In this document: positions 54,714-60,652 of the stretch, in pieces
Layout of the letters: each line of letters starts with the position of its first letter
Position numbering within the stretch: the stretch's first letter is position 1
NCBI RefSeq assembly: GCF_900112825.1
Contig: NZ_FONE01000015.1
Coordinates: forward strand, 1 to 60,652
Length of the DNA stretch: 60,652 bases
Direction of reading: 5' to 3'
From: Nitrosomonas sp. Nm166
Lineage (GTDB): Bacteria; Pseudomonadota; Gammaproteobacteria; Burkholderiales; Nitrosomonadaceae
Notes under the pieces: model-generated
The model's database searches: none
What the model saw: only the letters and a program-made list of their open reading frames with translations
What the model was told of the DNA's origin: nothing
Made by a program: the position numbers and the translations under genes

Positions 54714-55934
54714 ATGAAGCTTAACGATCCTATTATAAAAGCAGCAAAGCCCAAGGATAAACCTTACAAGCTATCAGATGGCGATGGACTTGTTTTGTTG
54801 ATCAATCCCAACGGTTCCAAATGGTGGCGGTATCGTTACCGGTTTAACGGTAAAGAAAAAATGCTATCTATTGGGACTTACCCAGAAGTTACCCTTAAAA
54901 AAGCACGTGATTCGCGGGTAACTGCCAGTGATTTACTCACGCAAGGCATAGACCCTTCAGAGAATCGCAAAGAACAAAAGCAGCAAGAAGCCATAGCAGC
55001 CGAAAACAGCTTTGAATCAGTAGCGCGTCAATGGTGGAATCATTGGAAGCATGGCAGAACCGAACGACATGCAGGCTATACGATCCGGCGGCTGGAAGCG
55101 GACGTATTCCCTGGGATCGGTAATAAACCGATTAATGAAATTACTGCAGCCACACTTCTAACGGTTATCAAGAAAATTGAAGCCCGGGGCGCCTTGGATA
55201 TCGCGAAACGCGCTTTAACCATGTGCGGTCAAGTATTCCGTTATGCAGTGGCGCACGGACTAGCAGAACGTAACCCGGCCGCTGATATCAAGCCTTCTGA
55301 TGTACTGAAATCGACAAAGAAAACTAACTATGCCAGCTTGAATGAAAAAGAACTTCCCGAACTACTTCGCAGAATCGACGCATATGACGGCCAGCCATTA
55401 ACCAAGCTGGCGCTGCAATTGATGGCCTATACTTTCGTTAGAACAGGTGAATTGATCGGTGCAAGATGGCAAGAAATCGACCTGGATAAGAAAGAATGGC
55501 GCATACCGGCTGAACGCATGAAGATGAAAACACCGCATATCGTGCCCTTATCCCTTCAAGCTATAACAGTATTGGAAGAAATCAAGGCATTATCTACTGA
55601 TGAAACTTTACTGTTTCCTAGTGAACGCCGAGACGGCAAGACAATGAGCAATAATACAATCCTGTATGCAATCTACCGGATGGGCTATCACTCACGCATG
55701 ACAGGCCACGGCTTCAGAAGCATAGCTTCAACGATCCTTCACGAACAAGGCTATAACCATGAGCATATTGAATTACAGCTTGCGCATAGCAAACGTGATG
55801 CAGTCTCAGCAGCCTATAACCATGCGCTGTACCTTGAACCACGAGCACGAATGATGCAGGACTGGGCGGATTATTTGGAAGCGATAAAGACGGGTGCAAC
55901 GATATTACAATTTAACGCAATAGGTAGTTCTTAG
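54714..55934 (+). CDS. int: Tyrosine recombinase integrase (P4 type)
   Basis: Protein of 406 residues. The N-terminal DUF4102 arm-binding domain (SDGDGLVLLINPNGSKWWRYRYRF in two parts, SIGTYPEVTLKKARD) is followed by the core-binding domain (~100-190) and the catalytic domain (~205-390). Catalytic residues: R243 in FVRTGELIGARW, H332/R335 in GHGFRSIAST, H358 in LAHSK and nucleophile Y368 in SAAYNHALY. It should integrate the element at the 3' end of tRNA-Ser. No Shine-Dalgarno sequence is present; a GTTACCCAC box is in its place, which suggests tight control. Confidence 0.93.
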   Translation: MKLNDPIIKAAKPKDKPYKLSDGDGLVLLINPNGSKWWRYRYRFNGKEKMLSIGTYPEVTLKKARDSRVTASDLLTQGIDPSENRKEQKQQEAIAAENSFESVARQWWNHWKHGRTERHAGYTIRRLEADVFPGIGNKPINEITAATLLTVIKKIEARGALDIAKRALTMCGQVFRYAVAHGLAERNPAADIKPSDVLKSTKKTNYASLNEKELPELLRRIDAYDGQPLTKLALQLMAYTFVRTGELIGARWQEIDLDKKEWRIPAERMKMKTPHIVPLSLQAITVLEEIKALSTDETLLFPSERRDGKTMSNNTILYAIYRMGYHSRMTGHGFRSIASTILHEQGYNHEHIELQLAHSKRDAVSAAYNHALYLEPRARMMQDWADYLEAIKTGATILQFNAIGSS

Positions 55935-56372
55935 TAAAAGTTATCCACAACATATAGTATGCAACAGCAGAAAATAAAGTTATCTTGTGTATTTGTAAAC
56001 GTGTGGTAAGATGCGCGAATCTCAGTACACCAAAAATGAGAAAACCCGCCAAGGACGGCAATCCGTAACGGGTTTGTGCCAAATTATGTCATGGCGGACT
56101 TCAAGACCTTCATGATGTAATAACGCACTATGGTGGATATTTGCGTTATTAAACTATTGAATATATTTGAATATTTATTTTTATTATGAAAAAACACAAT
56201 ACTTTTTTCTATTAAAGCCATAGTACAGCTATGCTGTACTTATTGCAATAGAGATAAAGCGATATCGCAAGAGATAAATCGATATCATTTATTGATGATA
56301 ATAAATTCAAGGCAATAGAAATACGCTGATAGCCACCTGATTGGTGAATTTTCATTAATCATAGAGGTGCCT
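55935..56372. promoter_or_regulatory. Regulatory gap between int and the AlpA-type gene
   Basis: No gene. It holds a hairpin with stem AAACCCG (56042-56048) / CGGGTTT (56069-56075) and inner pairing ACGG/CCGT, probably the int terminator. A palindrome AGTACAG-ctatg-CTGTACT lies at 56222-56240. Two direct repeats AGAGATAAAGCGATATC and AGAGATAAATCGATATC lie at 56250-56266 and 56270-56286, exactly 20 bp apart. These look like operator or replication-origin sites for the regulator that follows. Confidence 0.55.
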
Positions 56373-56606
56373 ATGTCAGAAAAAGAAAAACGAGTTTCAC
56401 CCGAAGTACTTCCATTAACCGGCAAATCCCGCTGGTCAAAAGTAGCCAAATTCTCACCCGTTTCGAGAGAAACATTCAGAAAGTTATCTATAAAAGGCCG
56501 TGCCCCACAACCTGAGCGCATGGGTATTCGTTGTACTTACTACGACAATCAGGAACTGCATAAATGGCTTGCTGACCCCGTTAATTACAGAGCGGAGGTG
56601 GCATAA
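56373..56606 (+). CDS. AlpA-type phage/island regulator (HTH)
   Basis: Protein of 77 residues from ATG 56373 with AGAGG upstream. It has the size and layout of AlpA-family excision/activation regulators: LPLTGKSRWSKVAKFSPVSRE in place of the usual winged-helix recognition region, then FRKLSIKGRAPQPERMGIRC and a C-terminal DNQELHKWLADP. These proteins bind DNA and switch on excision or replication genes. The primase gene starts at the next base after its stop, so the two are co-transcribed. Confidence 0.65.
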   Translation: MSEKEKRVSPEVLPLTGKSRWSKVAKFSPVSRETFRKLSIKGRAPQPERMGIRCTYYDNQELHKWLADPVNYRAEVA

Positions 56607-57539
56607 ATGACAAACCCGCAAAGGCAAGATGCGGGTTTAGATAATGCAAATAACAAGTGTTATTTTAACATTTCTGAACCTGTTATACACCAATCATATT
56701 CAGTAGTTGAACAATTCCGCCAAGTAATGCGAGACGCTGGAATAGCTTATTCTGGCGAAATCATTGCTGATGGTAGATTGCATCGATTCCATATTGAAGG
56801 CCATAAGCGCGGCAGTTTAAATGGCGCTTATACGCTACACATTGACGGTTGCCCGGCTGGCTGGTTTATGGATTTTACAACGGGTTTATCCCAAACGTGG
56901 AACAGTTCAAGCAGTTCTCGTATTCCCTATACTGTTGTTAAAAAGATCAAGGAAGCCAAGGCTCAGCGTGAAGCAGAGATACGTCAAAAGCATAAGGAAG
57001 CAGCAAACAAGGCTGTTTCTATCTGGCGCAAATCAAAGCCAATCGCCAGAAGAGAAAATCACCAATATCTGATTACTAAACAGATTCAGCAACATAGCGC
57101 GAGGCTTTATCATGAATCTTTGGTTATCCCAATCTATAACGAATCAGATCAATTGGTTAACCTTCAATTCATTAGTCCCCAAGGTGATAAGCGCTTTCTA
57201 TATGGTGGAAGGAAGCGCGGCTGCTTTCATATCATTGGCGATCTTACAAAGCGCATTCTGATCTGTGAAGGGTTTGCCACGGGCGCAAGTCTTTATGAAG
57301 ATTGTGGGCAGCGTGTAGTTATCGCATTTGATGCTGGCAACCTGTTATCTGTCACTAAGAATATCAGAGAGCTATCACCAGATAGTGAAATCATCATCTG
57401 TGGCGATAACGATCTATCAGGCGTTGGAAAAAAAAAGGCAAGAGAAGCAGCATTAGCAATAGGCGGGAAAGTGATGATTCCACCTGTACCCGGCCAGGAT
57501 TGGAATGATTATCTGACTGGGGGGCGTCAATATGGATAA
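56607..57539 (+). CDS. Toprim-domain primase-like protein
   Basis: Protein of 310 residues. Residues ~25-150 form an N-terminal domain (GAYTLHIDGCPAGWFMDF) typical of mobile-element primases. Residues ~165-300 hold a Toprim fold with the glutamate in ILICEGFATGASLYED and the acidic pair in IIICGDNDLSG. It lacks a clear CHC2 zinc finger. It probably makes primers for element replication. It overlaps the next gene by 8 bp and starts directly after alpA. Confidence 0.85.
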   Translation: MTNPQRQDAGLDNANNKCYFNISEPVIHQSYSVVEQFRQVMRDAGIAYSGEIIADGRLHRFHIEGHKRGSLNGAYTLHIDGCPAGWFMDFTTGLSQTWNSSSSSRIPYTVVKKIKEAKAQREAEIRQKHKEAANKAVSIWRKSKPIARRENHQYLITKQIQQHSARLYHESLVIPIYNESDQLVNLQFISPQGDKRFLYGGRKRGCFHIIGDLTKRILICEGFATGASLYEDCGQRVVIAFDAGNLLSVTKNIRELSPDSEIIICGDNDLSGVGKKKAREAALAIGGKVMIPPVPGQDWNDYLTGGRQYG

Positions 57540-59367
57540 TTTACAAAATATTTTTCCGGACGAAATACTTTCAAACAATGTTCCCAACGTTCCCAATGTT
57601 CCCACCCTCAACCTTGACGATGCGGAAATTGTGCAAGATGAAACATTAAAAAACGCTCGCCAGGTTATTGATGAGGTGTTACTTATCTGTAAGGATCAGC
57701 CGGGTGAATTGATGTCACCTAAATTTCTGGATGCTTATAAGCAGATACGCAAATCCGACCCTGGGCTGGCGGCAGAGTACCGAGTAAGAATCAAGCATGC
57801 AAAGCCAAGCGGTATTCTGATGTCTGATATCGATGAATCATCAAGCCCAACGGAAGGTAGCAGCAACAGCGACAGCGCAGCGGCTGAATTAATCCAGATG
57901 GTTATAGAAAAAGGTGAACTGTTTTATGACCCTAAAACAGAACGTGCCTATGTTACAGCAGCCATTGATGGGATTGATTCAACCATGGCGATTAATGGCA
58001 AGCAGTTCATTGAGTGGATCAGTTTTCAGTATTACTCGACAACAGGTCAATCAGCCAATGAGGCATCGATTAAACAAGCGCGTTTCGCCTTGTCTGGCAT
58101 TGCAAAGTTTGAAGGGAAACAGCAGCAGATTTATTTGCGTGTTGCAGAATACAACGGCGGGCATTATATCTTTCTGGCTGACGATCAAATGCGAACGATT
58201 GAAGTATTACCAAGTGGCTGGCGTATTGTTGACGATCCACCTGTTAAATTCTGGAAGCCTTCTTCAATGCAGCCCTTACCGACACCAAAGCACGGCGGTA
58301 ATCTTGATTTGATTTGGAAGTTCATTAACGTGAAAGAAGATGATAGGCCACTTGCCCTTGCCTGGATTGTTGAATCATTCCGCTGTGAAACGCCAAAGCC
58401 TGTCTTATCCCTATCCGGTACACAGGGAAGCGCGAAATCAAGCACGCAAGACCGAATTAGGCAGCTTATCGACAATAGCGCAGTCAATCTTCGATCCGCC
58501 CCGAAATCAGTACAGGATATTTTTGTCGGCGCTGGTTGTAACTGGTTAATCAGTTATGAAAACTTATCTCATTTAAGCGCACCGCTTCAGGATGCTTTCT
58601 GCACACTTGCAACCGGTGGCGGTTTTGCAGCACGAACGCTTTATTCTGATGACGAGGAAACGGTAATAGATGCTAAGCAGCCAATCATTATCAATAGCAT
58701 ACCTAATGTGATCACTGCGCAGGATTTGACAGACAGAGCAATATGCCTGGAGTTGCCACGAATCAATTACAAAGAAGAATTAGAGCTTGAGAAGGAATGG
58801 CAAGCGGCGCTGCCTTTGATATTTGGGGGGTTGCTGGATCTTCTTGTTGATACTTTAAAACAAATGCCCAAGGTGAAGCTAATTAATCCACCAAGAATGG
58901 CAGACTTTACCCGGCTGGGGGAAGCGATGATGCAGGCACAGGGGTTTGAAGAAGGGGAATTTACAAGGCTTTATCGTGCCAATTTAAATGAAGGTGTTAG
59001 CCGGGCAATGGAATCTTCGCCTGCAGCAATTGCTTTGTGTGAGTTTGCAAAAAAATACCCTGAAGGATCAACTGTATTTCATGGGACTGTTCAAAGCTTA
59101 CTTACTAAACTGATTGATTATCGTCATGATTCCGAGAATTGGCCGCGATCCGCAAAAGGTCTTGCTGATGCGCTTAGGCGGCAAATGCCCGCACTCGCCC
59201 TGGTGGGTATATCCGTAGAAATTAGCTCAAGTCGACAGCGCATTGGTAATGAGCGAGGTATCACTGTGACCGTTAAGAATCTGCCCGGGAACATTGGGAA
59301 CATTGGGAACGTTGTTTCAGAACTTTCCTCTAGAAAAAATAATGTCTCTGAATCCGTGAGGGTTTGA
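57532..59367 (+). CDS. Mobile-element ATPase/helicase
   Basis: Protein of 611 residues. A variable N-terminal part contains the repeat NVPNVPNVP (~17-26), followed by an ATPase core with Walker A LSGTQGSAKSSTQDRI (~300) and an acidic strand LISYENLSHLS that may be Walker B. Later come a sensor-like IIINSIPNVITAQDL and ELPRINYKEELELE. It ends with GNIGNIGNV. It resembles the helicase partner of Toprim primases in islands and satellites. The two tripeptide-repeat regions are encoded by 9-bp GGGAACRTT iterons in opposite orientations (see findings). The next gene overlaps the stop region. Confidence 0.75.
   Translation: MDNLQNIFPDEILSNNVPNVPNVPTLNLDDAEIVQDETLKNARQVIDEVLLICKDQPGELMSPKFLDAYKQIRKSDPGLAAEYRVRIKHAKPSGILMSDIDESSSPTEGSSNSDSAAAELIQMVIEKGELFYDPKTERAYVTAAIDGIDSTMAINGKQFIEWISFQYYSTTGQSANEASIKQARFALSGIAKFEGKQQQIYLRVAEYNGGHYIFLADDQMRTIEVLPSGWRIVDDPPVKFWKPSSMQPLPTPKHGGNLDLIWKFINVKEDDRPLALAWIVESFRCETPKPVLSLSGTQGSAKSSTQDRIRQLIDNSAVNLRSAPKSVQDIFVGAGCNWLISYENLSHLSAPLQDAFCTLATGGGFAARTLYSDDEETVIDAKQPIIINSIPNVITAQDLTDRAICLELPRINYKEELELEKEWQAALPLIFGGLLDLLVDTLKQMPKVKLINPPRMADFTRLGEAMMQAQGFEEGEFTRLYRANLNEGVSRAMESSPAAIALCEFAKKYPEGSTVFHGTVQSLLTKLIDYRHDSENWPRSAKGLADALRRQMPALALVGISVEISSSRQRIGNERGITVTVKNLPGNIGNIGNVVSELSSRKNNVSESVRV
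57577..57606 (-). repeat. Triple 9-bp iteron array, left copy
   Basis: Three tandem copies of GTTCCCAAY in the coding strand (AATGTTCCCAACGTTCCC and on), that is GGGAACRTT on the minus strand. It is the inverted partner of the array at 59287-59317; over ~30 bases the two are reverse complements with about two mismatches. Confidence 0.7.
59287..59317 (+). repeat. Triple 9-bp iteron array, right copy
   Basis: GGGAACATT, GGGAACATT and GGGAACGTT in tandem, ending in GTTTC. It lies within the last codons of the helicase gene and inverts the array at its start, 1.7 kb away. Confidence 0.7.
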
Positions 59368-59369
59368 GA

Positions 59370-59732
59370 ATGATAATAGGAATAATTGAAGCTTTAAAAG
59401 CTGAAGGTGTGACAATTAGAGCCGATGGTGATTTTCTGGAATTATCACCAGCCGAAAAAATAACCAAAGAGCTGATAGAACGGTTAAAGAAGCACAAACC
59501 GGCGATCCTTGCAGAGCTGAAACGCCAAGGAAGGTACGCTAAGGTATTGGCAATACTTACGGATAATCCAGAAACGAAACGGGCAATCATTACCGATATG
59601 GATAGTGATCCTGATAATGTGATCATAACTATAGTTATTCGTAACCAATATACTTTTGAAATGATGATTCCCAAGGCTAAGTATGATCCTTTCACGTTGC
59701 TTGAATTGATAAACAAAGGATCATTGCAATGA
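59370..59732 (+). CDS. Small protein with TubC-docking-like N-terminus
   Basis: Protein of 120 residues from ATG 59370, with GAGGG upstream; it lies three bases past the helicase stop. Residues 1-~50 (IIGIIEALKAEGVTIRADG, LIERLKKHKPAILAELK) match the TubC N-terminal docking pattern that is often found as a small protein beside primase genes in islands. The rest is unassigned. It may bridge replication proteins; that is inference. Confidence 0.6.
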   Translation: MIIGIIEALKAEGVTIRADGDFLELSPAEKITKELIERLKKHKPAILAELKRQGRYAKVLAILTDNPETKRAIITDMDSDPDNVIITIVIRNQYTFEMMIPKAKYDPFTLLELINKGSLQ

Positions 59733-59925
59733 ATAAGTTATTGTTTATAAATGTTTAAGGTACTTTGACGACTTGATGTCATGGGCGTAATTCGAGGCCC
59801 GATTGAAATCTAGAAATGAAAAATCCATACAGCCTTACAACTTACGATATTAGGTGAACTTTGAACTTGTTTTACCAGGCGATTTTAAATTTTCTGAGCA
59901 TTTTAAAATTCTATAGGGTTACACC

Positions 59926-60132
59926 ATGAACAAAACTGAATTGGCGCGTGCACTTGGCGTTTCTCGTCAGGCGATATACAGGTTAATTGAAAAAGGTATG
60001 CCGATTGATTCTGTAGAGTCAGCTAAACAGTGGCGTAAAAGGAATCTGAATCCATATAAAACGAAAGAGTACCGGGTAGCTTTGATGCAGGCGCGGATTC
60101 AAGTCAAAAATGAGCGTTTAAACCAGTTTTAA
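59926..60132 (+). CDS. Small helix-turn-helix DNA-binding protein
   Basis: Protein of 68 residues. The N-terminal winged-helix motif (MNKTELARALGVSRQAIYRLIEKGMPID) resembles the DNA-binding part of phage Nu1/terminase-small-subunit proteins and related regulators; the C-terminus is basic and possibly coiled. The start at 59926 has only a weak upstream site. It ends before an intrinsic terminator. It could be a packaging signal recogniser or a regulator; too short to decide. Confidence 0.65.
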   Translation: MNKTELARALGVSRQAIYRLIEKGMPIDSVESAKQWRKRNLNPYKTKEYRVALMQARIQVKNERLNQF

Positions 60133-60180
60133 GCAAAAAACAGACACGCCAGAATCAACCACAACCGATTATTTTTGAAC

Positions 60181-60207
60181 AGCCTAGGCTTAACCCTAGG
60201 CTTTTTT
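60181..60207 (+). terminator. Intrinsic terminator after the HTH gene
   Basis: Perfect 8-bp stem AGCCTAGG / CCTAGGCT with a 6-nt loop and a run of T. It separates the replication block from the minus-strand ORF. Confidence 0.8.
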
Positions 60208-60215
60208 GTTGCGTC

Positions 60216-60548
60216 TTAATCCACTATTTCACAAGCGTTAATCTCTGCTTCATCATACAAATCTTTGGCCAGCCATCCATGACCGAAGAAATCAATTACT
60301 TCATTGCTATTGGCGCATACCTTCGCATGATGTGAATCTCTTTCGCCTTGCGAGCGTGTGCGGTCGATCCGTTCACAGATAAGCTTCCCGCCTTCAGTTT
60401 TATATAACGCCAGAACTTGCCAGCGTCCTGTTTGACCTGAATACGACGATCCCGAAGCGTTATTGTCAGAGCTTGATACTTTGACGAGTAATTCACCAGT
60501 AAAAAATAAAGACGCGCCGTTATCACGGTCTATAGTAAATTCTTGCAT
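60216..60548 (-). CDS. Hypothetical island accessory protein
   Basis: Protein of 110 residues from ATG 60548, which has AGGAG at ideal distance; the longer frame lacks it. Soluble, with short strands (GASLFFTGELLVKVSSS, GRWQVLALYKTEGGKLICE) and an acidic C-terminus (DLYDEAEINACEIVD). No family recognised. It is encoded opposite to the replication genes and next to a new plus-strand start, so it may be an accessory or regulatory gene of the element. Confidence 0.65.
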   Translation of the reverse strand: MQEFTIDRDNGASLFFTGELLVKVSSSDNNASGSSYSGQTGRWQVLALYKTEGGKLICERIDRTRSQGERDSHHAKVCANSNEVIDFFGHGWLAKDLYDEAEINACEIVD

Positions 60549-60618
60549 GTTATCTCCTAATTCCAATTACAGATAGAAACAGTAATAATATAAGCCTTTA
60601 CCTTTGGTAGAGGTCATC

Positions 60619-60652
60619 ATGGCACGGAAGGCAAGTGGAACGGAGCAACTTG
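60619..60652 (+). CDS. Start of a further island gene (cut by window end)
   Basis: GTAGAGG precedes ATG 60619; the frame MARKASGTEQL stays open to the end of the window. It is divergent from the accessory gene before it. Too little is visible to identify. Confidence 0.4.
   Translation, partial: MARKASGTEQL

Larger units (their letters stand above)
54552..60652. mobile_element. Left part of an integrative element at tRNA-Ser
   Basis: From the tRNA-Ser 3' end onward the genes are integrase, AlpA-type regulator, Toprim primase, ATPase/helicase, small TubC-like protein, HTH protein and accessory ORFs. This is the layout of P4-like satellites and related integrative elements. No second copy of the tRNA 3' end (GGTTCGAATCCCTCTCTC) is seen in the window, so the right attachment site lies beyond 60652. 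No capsid, tail or conjugation genes are visible yet. Confidence 0.75.

Noticed and set aside
54914..54922. A further GCGGGTAAC box inside the integrase gene
   Set aside because: It encodes conserved residues of the arm-binding domain region and is isolated from the upstream cluster; probably chance.

Overview
The window looks like a betaproteobacterial chromosome, most likely a Nitrosomonas-type ammonia oxidiser. This is an inference from an lptD-surA-pdxA-rsmA gene string, a PEP-CTERM surface protein, a GC content in the mid-40s and the mix of IS families; no ammonia-oxidation gene is present to prove it.

Region 1 (1-7281) is a tandem array of four near-identical genes, the first cut by the window edge. 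The three complete copies each carry seven integrin-like FG-GAP blades and a shared glycine/aspartate-rich C-terminus. Each copy has a conserved leader, and two gaps hold a mobile palindromic repeat. An IS1111-group insertion sequence follows (about 7417-8805). Its subterminal inverted repeats can be read directly, and it appears to have split a second palindromic repeat. Region 2 (8834-17892) is thiol and arsenic chemistry: a minus-strand ovoA plus MalY-type lyase pair (ovothiol synthesis), and a diverging plus-strand operon of two arsenosugar-type glycosyltransferases, an ArsM-like methyltransferase, a radical SAM enzyme and a VTT/mercuric-reductase-like fusion.

Region 3 (17900-36690) is mixed accessory and housekeeping content: a PEP-CTERM HAF-repeat protein, a membrane-anchored HIRAN-like protein, glutathione peroxidase, a Nudix-mnmA pair, a membrane-anchored copper-radical oxidase, a secreted PSGVS-repeat protein, hemerythrin, an MFS exporter, a decayed amidohydrolase, NAD synthetase, a peroxiredoxin-ferritin pair under possible Fur sites, a CysH-like protein, a DUF3330-like protein, DedA and an amino-acid permease. 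Region 4 (36700-40690) is a gene-poor graveyard with IS982 and IS256 remnants, several very small ORFs (one broken at an A7 tract) and a large hairpin.

Region 5 (40691-54551) is mostly core: a secreted TIM-barrel-like protein, motAB facing two overlapping genes for degenerate response regulators, a DinG/YoaA helicase, lptD-surA-pdxA-rsmA, lysC and tRNA-Ser(GCU). Region 6 (54552 to the end) is the left part of an integrative element at that tRNA: tyrosine integrase, AlpA-type regulator, Toprim primase, ATPase/helicase, a TubC-like small protein, an HTH protein and accessory ORFs. Its right end lies outside the window. This element has the most unusual DNA structure seen here: five GTTACCCRC boxes packed before int, and triple 9-bp GGGAACRTT arrays in opposite orientation at the two ends of the helicase gene.
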